A stretch of 64,000 bases of DNA from Dipteris shenzhenensis. Taxonomy: Eukaryota; Polypodiophyta; Polypodiopsida; Gleicheniales. Both the position numbers and the translations under genes were made by a program. This document shows, one piece after another, positions 20,879 through 30,798 of this stretch. The stretch lies in NCBI GenBank assembly GCA_047967505.1, contig CM106541.1, one strand, 5' to 3'. Each line of letters starts with the position of its first letter. The stretch's first letter is position 1. Under the pieces are notes generated by a model. That model made no database searches. It was not told the DNA's origin and saw nothing but the letters and a program-made list of their open reading frames with translations.

Positions 20879-22328
20879 CTCCCCCTCGAGCTCAATCCCA
20901 ATTCCTGCACACCAAGCAAGATCAATAAAACCTACTAGAACCTTCTCCCACACATAGTGGTAATGCACCTCAATGTGCTTTGTTCTAGCATGATAGACTA
21001 GGTTATTTGCCAAGTGTATACTGCTCATGTTGTCACAATAAATGACAACTGGCCCATCTATAGACTGATGCCTATCATAAAGCAGCTTATGCAACCAAGC
21101 TGCCTCACATGCAGCCATTGCTGCACCCCTGTATTCAGCCTCTGTGCTCGACAAGGCAACTGTAGGCTGTTTCTTGTTGCTCCAAGTGACTGCAGCACTC
21201 CCAAAAGAAAACACATATCCACTGGTAGGTCGTCTATCAGAAATACTACCAGCCCAATCAGCATCAGTGTATCCATGCAACTATATCTGAACCCCAGTCT
21301 CATAAAATAGTCCATACTGCAATGTGGACTTCACATACCTCAAAATGCATCTAGCTACATCCAAATGTGATTTTCTTGGAGCCTGCATAAACTAACTTAC
21401 CAACCCAAGAGCATAGCTCAAATCTAGCCTGGTAATAGTCATATAAATCAAACTTCCTACTATACGTCTGTACATAGTAGGGTCTTCCAAAAGCTCACCT
21501 GCCTTTGCACTCAGCTTCACATTCTACTCCAAAGGAACTAAAATAGGCTTACAGCCTGTCATCCCATATTTTGACAGCATGTCCAATCCATACTACCTCT
21601 GCAAGAGCCATTTCCCACTTGTGGATCTAATCACCTCAATGCCCAAGAAGTAATGCAGCTCTCCCAAATCCTTCATCTCAAACTTCTGCGTCAATTGCAA
21701 TTTCACATGAAGGATATCTTCATCATTATTACCTCTTGATGATCAAATCATCAACATAAATGACAAGAAGCATAATACCTTTCTCTGTTTTTCTCACATA
21801 AAGTGAGAAATCTGCCATGGAAATCTGAAAATTAATAGTGACAAGATACTGTCCTATCTTGTCAAACCATGCTCTGGGTGCTTGCTTCAAGCCATAGAAG
21901 ACTTTTTTCAACCTGCAAACAAACTCAGGATGAACAGCATGCACATAACCTGGTGGCTGCTCCATATAGACCTCTTCTTGCAAATCACCATGCAAGAAGG
22001 CATTCTTTACATCCATCTGACGTAAAGACCATCCCTTCAATGCAGCCATAGCAATGACTGCTCTTACAATTGCCATCCTTGCAACCGGACTGAATGTTTC
22101 TTCATACTCAATGCCATATATCTGTGCATACCCCTTGACTAATCTTGCAGGCTTGTATCTGCTCACAGAACCATCTGCATTGTGCTTCACCTTATAAACC
22201 CACTTGCAGCCAATTGCATTCTTGTCTTTAGGCAAAGGCACCAATTCCCATGTAGCATTTGCTTCCAAGGCATCCATTTCTTCATCCATGGCTTTCTCCC
22301 ATTTTTCTTTTCCCATGGCTTTGCTCAA
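20873..22328 (-). pseudogene. copia A copy 2 reverse transcriptase and RNase H
   Basis: The RT piece 22328-21729 has KWEKAMDEEMDAL, GCKWVYKVKHNADGSVSRYK, ETFSPVARM, QMDVKNAFLHGDL, EQPPGY and VIYVDDLII, then a stop and frameshifts in the connection region. RNase H (21280-20873) has [40 protein letters not shown] and [11 protein letters not shown]. Compared with copy 1 (bases 1244-1327) there is a net 83-bp deletion just after FIDL, which removes the final ADIFTKAL motif and shifts the frame into [14 protein letters not shown]. The enzyme would lack its conserved C-terminus. Confidence 0.9.
20879..20890 (-). other. polypurine tract of copia A copy 2
   Basis: CTCGAGGGGGAG on the minus strand, touching the 3' LTR; identical to the tract at 1355-1366. 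Confidence 0.88.
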
Positions 22329-22725
22329 AAGATGTGGGTTCTAGTTCTTGTATCACTTTGACCATATAGGAATAGTGAATGGCTATAAATCCATCATATT
22401 TCAGCCTATCCACAAGATACTTAACTATGGTAGACTTGCGCAAAATAGGCTCACTACCAGGTGCTCTCAAAACATCCCTTGTCTTCCTTACTCTAGGTGT
22501 AACAACAGAAGGAATACCCAACTCATCATCAAGGCTCTGTTCTGAGCCACTGGATTCACCATCCACATAAGAATGACCTGCATTCACATCAACCATGGGC
22601 TGATCTACTTTCTCTTTTCCTTTTCGTGATACTTGCATACCACTATCTGCATTGCTTTGAGGAGATTCTCCTGATCTCAATCTGCCTATCCATGGCAAAG
22701 TATGTGAACCACTGCTAGAGGACAC
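22282..22725 (-). pseudogene. copia A copy 2 integrase-RT linker
   Basis: A Ser/Gly-rich low-complexity stretch followed by LRKSTIVKYLVDRLKYDGFIAIHYSYMVKV, the usual variable linker before the RT domain in copia Pol. It overlaps the RT piece in another frame, marking a frameshift near 22300. Confidence 0.75.
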
Positions 22726-22752
22726 TACAAGTCCACTAACATTTTGTGATTG

Positions 22753-23644
22753 CTACTGTGAATTCTGTGCAGCATTACCATTTTGTGCATCTACATCATC
22801 AATCACATTTACTGGTTTATACCAGCTACTCATCTCATCAAAAACATCTCTGCTCACTATAAACTTACGAGTAGAACGGTTATAGCATCTATACCCTTTC
22901 TGCTGTAGAGAATAACCAATAAAGATGCACTTGTCAACTTTTGGATCCACAACTTGGATCTCAACTCATCTGGCACATGAACATAGGCAATGCAACCAAA
23001 AACTTTCAAATGAGAAATATCTGGTTTCCTACCACTATACCTCTCCTCTGGCATCATGCCATGTATTGCTGTAGTGGGAGTCTTGTTCATTATGTAGACT
23101 ACTGTAGCAACTGCTTCAGCCCAATAATAATCTGGCAGGTCTTTTTCGTTGAGCATGGCACGAGCTACCTCTCCAATATGCCTATTTTTCCTTTCTACAA
23201 GTCCATTTTGCTATGGGGTATGACTGCATGAATATTGCTACTTTATGCCATGCTCCTGCAGGAACCTTGCAAAGTCATTTGAGAGATACTCTCCCCCTCC
23301 ATCTGACCTTAGGCATTTTATTTGTAGGCCGATTCCTTTTCAACCATAGCTTTAAAAGTTTTGAAATGCCCAAACACTTCACTTTTTTTTTTCATAAAAT
23401 GCATCCAAACTTTTCTGCTGTAGTCATCAATAAAAGTGACAAAATAATGGCAGCCTCCAATAGATGCAGCTTTAGTAGTCCACACATCAGAGTGGACTGG
23501 TTCCAATGGCCTCTTACTCTCTTGAACATGTCTAGGAAATGGTTTCCTTCCCTGTTTTCCAAATTGACTGGCTTCACATATCTTATGCATTTTTGCAACC
23601 TTGAACTTAGGAAATCTTGCAACAATATTTTGGGCCTGCATTAA
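22753..23644 (-). pseudogene. copia A copy 2 integrase
   Basis: From the 5' side: KFKVAKMHKICEASQFGKQGR (end of the zinc-binding part) and LEPVHSDVWTT with YFVTFIDDYSRKVW (first Asp). Then, in a shifted frame near 23160-23320, the second Asp and Glu region of the core. LPDYYWAEAVATVVYIMNKTP, ISHLKVFGCIAYVHVPDELR and KLWIQKLTSA follow, with frame changes near 23330 and 22950. GYRCYNRSTRKFIVSRDVFDE closes the domain. Confidence 0.88.
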
Positions 23645-24565
23645 TTTTAGTCGCTGTACATTAACATGACCAATGTGTTTATGCTAGATATCAATATCTG
23701 CAACTACACTAGTCCCATGTGCAAACATTGCTGCACTCAATTCATGCATGTCCGCATCCAACGTAAACATCCTGCCCTTCTTCTTCCCTTTTGCTATCAA
23801 GCAACCTTTATTTTTCATATCCTCAACAAAGCATCCATGAGGATTAAATATGACCTGTAAGCCCTGCTCAACCATTTGACCAACAGAAACCAGGTTCTTG
23901 GTGATGTTCGGGACATGAAATACATTAGACATGTATTTCTTTTTCCCATCCTACATAGACAAAGGAATTTTACCAATCTACACAATAGGATGTGCAATAT
24001 CATCACCAGTCTCCACAAATCCTAGTTTTTCCATTTTCCTTGCATCCTACATCCATTCTGCATGACTTGTCATGTGGTTTGACATGCCTGAGTCAACATA
24101 CCACACATCATTGCTTTCTTCTGCACTTGTCACAAAACTGGTCATGTGCTGCACCATAAACAAATGCTCATTTCTGTCATCACACTGTCTACTAGAGGAT
24201 GCATAATTGCCTTGCTGCAATTTTCCATTCATAATGTCATTCTGCTTTTTATAGCAATCGTTAGCCATATGACCCATTTTACCACAGTAGTAGCATTCAA
24301 CATTGCTATTTGCATTTTGGCCTCTCTACCATCCACCACGACCTCTTTGGCTCCCCCTACCTCTAAGGTTACCACGTCCTCCTCCATAGGATTGGTTTTC
24401 TTGAATTTGCTGCATATTTTGATTTTTGCCACGGCCTCCAGATCAGCCTGCTCTACCTCTGCCTCTACCCATTCCAGCATTTAAGTAGAAGACAGTTTCT
24501 TTTGAAGTTCCTCTTGAGGAAGATGCACCACCATTTCTCTACTCTTCAGAAATAAGAAGAGCAAT
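23436..24565 (-). repeat. internal duplication, copy 1 (zinc knuckle-protease-integrase N-terminus)
   Basis: Aligns over its length with 24627-25758 at an offset of about 1191-1193 bp. It encodes MANDCYKKQND (end of the knuckle), DVWYVDSGMSNHMTSHAEWM (protease), DVFHVPNITKNLVSVGQMVEQG-like text and MQAQNIVARFPKFKVAKMHK (pre-integrase). The two copies differ at many single bases and small indels, so the duplication is not recent. Confidence 0.9.
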
Positions 24566-24628
24566 TAGAGTGGATTAATAAGAAGAGCAATCAGAGCAAT
24601 AAGAAGAGCAATCAGAGCAATAAGAAGT
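24549..24628. repeat. junction array of ~21-bp repeats between the two internal copies
   Basis: 'aataagaagagcaatcagagc' and variants occur four times head to tail exactly at the join of the two 1.19-kb copies, starting from the unit that also ends copy 2 ('aattagaagagcaatca' near 25745). Confidence 0.85.
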
Positions 24629-25758
24629 GACAAAATAATGGCAGCCTCTAATAGATGTAGCTTTAGTAGTCCACACATCAGAGTGGATTAATTCTAATGG
24701 CCTCTTACTCTCTTGAACATGTCTAGGACATGGTTTCCTTGCCTGTTTTCCAAATTGATAGGCTTCACACACCTTATGCATTTTTGCAACCTTGAACTTA
24801 GGCAATCCTGCAACAATATTCTGGGCTTGCATTAATTTAAGTCATTGTACATTAACATGACCAATGCGTTTATGCCAGATATCAATATCTACAACTACAC
24901 CGGTCCCATGTGCAAACATTGCTACACTCAATTTAGGCATGTCCACATCCAATGTAAACATCCTGCCCTTCTTCTTCCCTTTGCTCTCAAGCGACCTTTA
25001 TTTTTCATATCCTCAACAAAGCATCCATGAGGATTAAATCTGACTTGCAAGCCTTGCTCAACCATTTCACAAACAGAAACCAGGTTCTTGGTGATATTCG
25101 GGACATGAAATACATCAGATAGGTGTTTCTTTTTCCCATCCTGCATAAACAAAGGAATTTTACCAATCTGCACAATAGGATGTGCAGTATCATCACCAGT
25201 CTCCACAGATCCTGGTCTTTCCATTGTCCTTGCATCCTGCATCCATTCTGCATGACCTATCATGTGGTTTGATGCACTTGAGTCAACATACCACACATCA
25301 TTACTTTCTTCATAGAATTGGTCATGAGCTGCACCATAAACAGATGCTCATTCCTATCATCACCCTGTCTACTAGAGGATGCATAATTGCCTTGCTACAA
25401 TTTTCTAGTCATGATGTCATTCTACTTTTTATAGCAGTCTTTAACCATATGAACCATTTTACCATAGTAGTAGCATTCAACATTGCTATTTGCATTTTGG
25501 CCTCTCTACCATCCACCACGACCTCTTTGGCTCCCCTTGCCTCTAAAGTTACCACGTCCTCCTCCATAGACTGGCTTTCTTGAATTTGCTGCATATTTTA
25601 ATTTCTGCCATGGCCTCCAGATCGGCCTGCTCTACCTCTGCCTCTACCTCTTCTAGCATTTGAGTAGAAGCATTTGAGTAGAAGACAGTTTCTTTTGAAG
25701 TTCCTCCTAAAGAAGATGCACCACCATTTCTCTAGTCTTCAGAAATTAGAAGAGCAAT
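24627..25758 (-). repeat. internal duplication, copy 2
   Basis: Encodes a second zinc knuckle remnant, a second protease start (MWYVDSSASNHMIGHAEWM, with Ser for the Gly after DS), a second HVPNITKNLVSV block and a second MQAQNIVAGLPKFKVAKMHK block. It breaks off after VHSDVW-like text into the junction array. Both copies carry damage, so neither gives an intact gag-pro. Confidence 0.9.
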
Positions 25759-25759
25759 C

Positions 25760-26299
25760 AACTCCCCAAAATCAGGAAAATTCTCACGGACGGCAATGGA
25801 TGTCTGGAACTATGCATAATCCTTTCCTAGACCATTCAAGGTCACATAAACCAAATCATCATCTTGCACTCGCGACCCAATGGAAGCAAGTGCATTTGCA
25901 ATCTTCTTCACCTTCATGTGGTAGTCATTGATGCTCATATTTTCTCTCTGCACATTATGCAACTCCCGCTTGAGCTGCATTTTCATGGCTTGCGTATTTA
26001 TGCTGTACATTTTACGCCTCCTTCGGCGTGCTTGCATCCTGAATATGCACAATCATAGAAATTGAAATACTGATAGATAGCCAGTACATAACTTTTCTGG
26101 CTCTCTCATGCCATCCTTTAAATTCCTGCAACTCCTATTGATTGGGAACATTAGGATTAACCGTTTCTTGTTCAGCTCCAGTAATGAACTCCCAATAGCC
26201 TTTTCCCTTAAGGAAATTCATCATTCTAAACTTCCATGCTTGGAAGTTGTTCTTGTCAAGCTTTTCAGCGACTATCTATGAAAGAGCATCAGACGCCAT
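25760..26299 (-). pseudogene. copia A copy 2 gag N-terminal part
   Basis: An ATG at 26299 (minus) reads MASDALS*IVAEKLDKNNFQAWKF, the normal copia gag start, with TAG at codon 8. The frame goes on through GKGYWEFITG to MQLKRELHNVQRENMSINDYHMKVKKIANALASIG, with DDDLVYVTLNGLGKDYA near 25810. This is the RNA-packaging coat region (UBN2 family). Confidence 0.87.
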
Positions 26300-26832
26300 T
26301 ACAAAACACTGCAAAAATATTCTATCATTGCAAAAAACACAACTTTTGTCTCACAAGGGCAGATCTGCAAAACTGACGAAAGTGGTATTTGACCACACAG
26401 TCACTTCCTAGTGACGATTTTGCATCAATAGACAATAAGAATGATTCTGTCACTCCCAATATCTCTGTGCATAGGCATACGATGCAATTTCTATGGCAAC
26501 TTTTCACTGACCTGCAGAACAATGGTTGCACAGCCAAAATTGAGCACTTTTCTGAGTGCTTGCGGAAAACCTCCGCCACCAAAACGAGCCCCGAAATGGC
26601 CTCAAATCAGAAAAATAATGTCACTGAGGGCTTTGCCTTTACCCGTAGCATATTCTACCCTCTCACTGCACCACGAAGGGCGTCTCAATCTGACACAGTG
26701 CACTCTTGCACTTTCTAGCTGTGCTACCTGCAAAGATTTACTCCCAAACTCAAAAAAGGAAAGCAACATTGATCCTCTTACCAAGACACTACGAACTTGG
26801 TTTGCTTCCTTGAGCTCCTTACCACGAACCGA

Positions 26833-26844
26833 GCTATGATACCA
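26833..26844 (-). other. primer binding site of copia A copy 2
   Basis: TGGTATCATAGC on the minus strand directly abuts the 5' LTR. The initiator tRNA-Met site TGGTATCAGAGC differs at one base. Confidence 0.88.
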
Positions 26845-27216
26845 TGTGAAGAGAGGAGGAAGAGAGTGGAAGAGAGGTAAGGAGTCTCACTTGTAGCTTT
26901 CTCACATACACAATGGGGGAATACACACAAAGGTGGAGACTAAAAATAGTTTTTCTCTTCTTAGTTGTGAAAAGCCAAAAGAACTCTCTCTTTCAATAAA
27001 AAAGGAATAGATGAACCCTATATGTAGGTCTCAAACCAAACTCAGCTAACCTAGGTGGCATACTAACTGAGCCACTAACTAGAGTACAATAAGATAGCTG
27101 TCATCCAGCTATTATTCATGGGCGGTGTACCAACTGCATTTGCAGCTAATAAGTCGATGACATAAATGCACAACCGTCACCCTGGCATATCACAAGTGGA
27201 GCTCGATATCTCAACA
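26845..27216 (-). repeat. 5' LTR of copia A copy 2 (372 bp)
   Basis: Plus-strand start TGTGAAGAGAGGAGG and end GATATCTCAACA; homologous to 20518-20878 with about 4-5% difference by eye and an 11-bp longer start. Confidence 0.92.
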
Positions 27217-27223
27217 ATGTGTA

Positions 27224-27290
27224 GGAAGAGAGAGAGAGAGAGATAGAGAGAGAGAGGGAGAGGGAGAGGGAGAGAGAGAGAGAGGGACGA

Positions 27291-27332
<42 letters not shown>

Positions 27333-27390
27333 AGGGAGGGAGGAGGAGAGAGAGAGCAAAAGAGAGAATGAGAGAGACAGAGAGAGATTA

Positions 27391-27431
<41 letters not shown>

Positions 27432-27432
27432 T
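27224..27432. repeat. (AG)n-(AT)n-(AC)n microsatellite
   Basis: About 165 bp of GA repeats, then (AT)11, then (AC)9 and a short AT tail. Apparent proteins here are repeats of SL or CV and are not genes. Confidence 0.95.
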
Positions 27433-27569
27433 ACATATATACATATATTAAGAAGGGAAATAGCTTTGACTAGAGCTTATTTAGGGTAGAGATTAATTGG
27501 GGGGTTTGCAGAGACAAGAGACGTAAGAGGAGGGGGGGGGAAATGGGGATAATGTGAATATCTAAATGT

Positions 27570-27604
27570 CAATAACTACATGAATGTGTATAAGAGTGTA
27601 GAAA

Positions 27605-27640
<36 letters not shown>

Positions 27641-28260
27641 ATTCCCTTTATGGTGATTTTCAAAATCTATCCAACTTCAACAAGGTGGTGGTTTTGGGGT
27701 TAGAGTCAGGCAGATGTGTGCGTGTGTGTGTGAAATTTGTTTTGAGAAATGTGTGTGTGTGTGTGTGTGTGTTTAGAAAATAATACCTTTTAACAACACG
27801 GCACACGCAGCTCAAATAAGAGTGGATAAAACATTGTATTAATATGTGGGTGTACATAAAGTAAAAATTGCTAAAAAAGTGTTGAATCTGGTAGGTAGTC
27901 CAAGCTCCAAGGTCAAGGTCCACTTACCTACCACCATCCAAACCAACCATTTGTTAGAACAATATAGTTGAATTTGACTAGACAAGTAATCCCTATATTC
28001 CTTGGCTTATTATCACTTTACCTAAGAATTTGAACAAATTTTTCAGATTCTAGAAGGAAAGTGAAACAACTTCTTAGACTATCAAAAAATTTAACAAGAT
28101 TTAAGATCAACAAAAAGGATTATTTAAGAGAGAGGAGTAAATAGTAAGGGTAATAAAATGTACATAAATTACTTGAGAAACAAATTAAAAAGGGGGGTTA
28201 GGCCACACCCTTAACCAAATAATTATCTAAGAATTAAATAAAATGGAATAGAGAAGGTGG
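27570..28260 (+). repeat. dispersed repeat R1, third copy
   Basis: Includes GT tracts (27605-27639, 27717-27732, 27752-27772), 'acggcacacgcagctcaaataag', 'ggtcaaggtccacttacct', 'accatccaaaccaacc', 'ttgttagaacaatatag' and 'aggggggttaggccacacccttaac', matching the copies at 7.75/13.88 kb and 19.4 kb. It is also an empty site for copia B. Confidence 0.75.
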
Positions 28261-28477
28261 GGGGAATCCACACCCTTAGAAAATTTCCATTACTAAAACT
28301 ACATGACAAAGGAAACTAATTAAATGTCGTAAATTTCATGAAAATTTGACTATATTCCTAAGAAATATTAAGCAGAAAGGGAGGGTAGATAGTTATGAAA
28401 TGTTTTTATTTAAAATTTCAAGAAGTTACGTGGTGCTATAGAGAGTTTCATAAGTTTATATATATGTATATGTATAT

Positions 28478-28519
<42 letters not shown>

Positions 28520-29808
28520 GTATACAAAAACTTATATATAAATAATGATAAATAAATAACTAGAGATACATATAAAGAAACAAATAATAATTAAAGCAAC
28601 CTTAAATTAAATTAAAAAATGAAAGTAAAAAAGGGGAGGCTAAGAGACAATTTTATATTAAAGAAACATACACTTAAATAATGAGATCTCATAGGATAAT
28701 AAAGACAAAATGCAAATACTAATAACTCAGCAAAGAATTCATGTAATAAACCCATATAACTGAATAAGAAACTCTAAGCATACTTATGAAGATAAAAACG
28801 TAATACAATATCAATATACATACAATATCAAATCCCTTCACGGATTGTGAGAGTTAAAAAAAGCTCACAAATCTTGAGAATACGAGTCGCGATGTCAGTG
28901 GAGAAAACTAAAAGTAGTATGCGACAAACAACTAAGATAAGCTTAGTGCCGTAAGAGCTTTTGTTAGCCATTTGCATGCTTTTGCCATTGAAAGCAGGGA
29001 ATACAAGCAAAGCGAACACGGAGTTAAGCGAGGAGCAACCACTAAAAGGGAGCCCCCCTGTACTGGGAGCTTGATAACTCTAAAGAGTGAGCTTGTTACG
29101 GGTAAGCGTAGGTTGTCCGAGAAGGAGGTCAAGCACCTAAAAGACAAGCGAAGGTTGCCAATCATATAGAATAGCTCAGTGAGTCGACTTGAAAGACACT
29201 AAGCAAGAAAGTGAAAGCTAGGGCAAAGAGCGTAGACTCTGTCCATTAACACAGAGAGGCGAACTATGAAAGGGCAAGCTACCCGAAGGGAGACTTGACG
29301 AGAGGCCGTAAGGAAAGGAGTGCTAAGAGGCATTGAGAAGAAGGCAAGAGGAGGGTGTGCAAGACAAATATCAAGACTAAGTGTAGAACAATACGTATGG
29401 GTTGGCAAAGAAGCTTAGCAGTCAAAGATAGGTTGGAGAAATGGTAGAATTAGTAAGGGTAGCGAGCTCGAAAGGCATAATAATAGTACTCAGTGTAAGA
29501 GAGGAAGGGTGATGGTGCCAAACGATGGGCATAAAGAACATGGTAGTCCATAAGGGTGGCAGTGCATAACAGTTGGTAGTGGTGGCAAAAAACAAATGGG
29601 TGGTTGGGAGAGGGTCACGTAAGAGGGAGAGTTAGGTAGGAGGGGTATTAATGGTTTGGAACTTTGGAGGTTTGGAAGTTACTTTAAGTGGGGGTCATAT
29701 GTGGCTAAGGGTTTAGAGAAAGCGTGTGTAAGTGTGAGCGTGTGTGTGTGTGTGACCGAATGGTTGGGGATGGTAAATTTTTAATGGGGGGTTATGGGTA
29801 GGTGTGTT
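28260..29808. other. gene-free stretch with TA/CA microsatellite
   Basis: 28455-28522 is an alternating TATATG/(CA)n/TATATG block, nearly palindromic. The remainder has no coding signal I can name. A plus ORF at 28972-29169 is short and unassigned. GT tracts near 29740-29754 precede the gypsy insertion. Confidence 0.5.
29804..29808. other. target-site duplication GTGTT of the gypsy element, left
   Basis: GTGTT at 29804-29808 is repeated at 39077-39081, directly outside the two LTRs. Because of a T run the boundary can shift by one base (GTGT alternative). Confidence 0.85.
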
Positions 29809-30798
29809 TTTAGCCGGAAAAGTTATCGAGACCAGAGGCTAGAGGCTAAGTATGGCGACGCTCAAAGGCCATAGAGAAAAGGAGATCATGAGGGCGAAGG
29901 AATGTCGTAGGGGTGAAAAAGGAATTAGAAGTGGATGGAAGGAAAAGGGAGACTATGACACAAGGAGAAAAGGAGAGGGGGAAGAGAAGCATATTCATAA
30001 TAGGAGGAGGAATGTTGAGATGTAGACATCAAGGGAAGAGAACCATACTTTATTTGAAAGAAGGGATGAGAGGGAAATATCAAAATACTAGCTAGGTGGC
30101 TTTACAAGAATGGGCATGTGTCATCAAGGAATAGCCCCTTCCTTTTATAGCCAAGAGAGGGGGTCTCTCCTCATTAATGTATCCTCCCACATGCATGGTG
30201 TGTGTGGAAAAGTCTCCCATGTGGGCTAGGTGGTTACGCACTCTCAATTGTGTGTGACAACCCTTTGCCTCAATTTTCCACATAAATCAAGCCCCATATC
30301 TCAAGTCTATGATACTCCCTTGGTCTCTTTCCAATTTTATAATATGTTCAAACCTCTAGGAGGACAAGTGGAGGGTTGGCACAAGGAATCTTGCCACCTC
30401 ATCCTACTTTCCCCATAATTTAACTAGCTCTCTTGGTCCTTCTATACCTCCCCCACATGGGCCTATCCCATATGGAGGGAAGAACTCAATATAATATCTA
30501 TCTCCACCTATTTTATATTGCTTCTCCCATGGACTTTGAGCCATATCTCACTAAATGCAGCCTAGGTGGAGGGGTGGCACATGGAGGAGCCATGCCACCT
30601 TGCATTTTATAATATTACTATCATGGATTATGTACAACACACCTTATGGGTCCTCTTACATGGAAGGGTGGCACATGGTCATGCCCTGCCACCTCAACCT
30701 TGGGCCCTATGCACACCATATTTTATTATACTATTGTCACATATACAAACACACATACATATCAATGCCTTTTTCCTTAGACAATTTTATCCATAACA
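29809..30798 (-). repeat. 3' LTR of the gypsy element (990 bp)
   Basis: On the minus strand it starts TGTTATGGATAAAATTG and ends CCGGCTAAA. The 3' end lacks the usual CA. It is almost identical to 38087-39076. The 60-codon plus-strand ORF at 29913-30095 lies antisense in the LTR, has an identical twin in the other LTR, and is not taken as a gene. Confidence 0.95.

Larger units (their letters stand above)
20518..27216 (-). mobile_element. Ty1/copia retrotransposon family A, copy 2, full length (6.7 kb)
   Basis: Has LTRs at both ends (20518-20878 and 26845-27216), a primer site, a purine tract and coding remnants in order gag, protease, integrase, RT, RNase H on the minus strand. Flanks read GTGTG on the left and ATGTG on the right, a four-of-five match to a target-site duplication within a GT tract. 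The LTRs differ at over a dozen sites, roughly 4-5% by eye. A 1.19-kb segment (end of gag to start of integrase) is tandemly duplicated, so the element is about that much longer than its parent. Confidence 0.93.

Noticed and set aside
27146-27436. Ser-Leu repeat ORFs
   Set aside because: Translations of the GA/TA/CA microsatellite.
28972-29408. ORFs on both strands near 29 kb
   Set aside because: No motif and mutually overlapping; the region looks like non-coding purine-rich sequence.
29913-30095. 60-codon Lys/Arg-rich ORF found identically at 38191-38373
   Set aside because: It lies antisense in both LTRs of the gypsy element and is duplicated only because the LTRs are.
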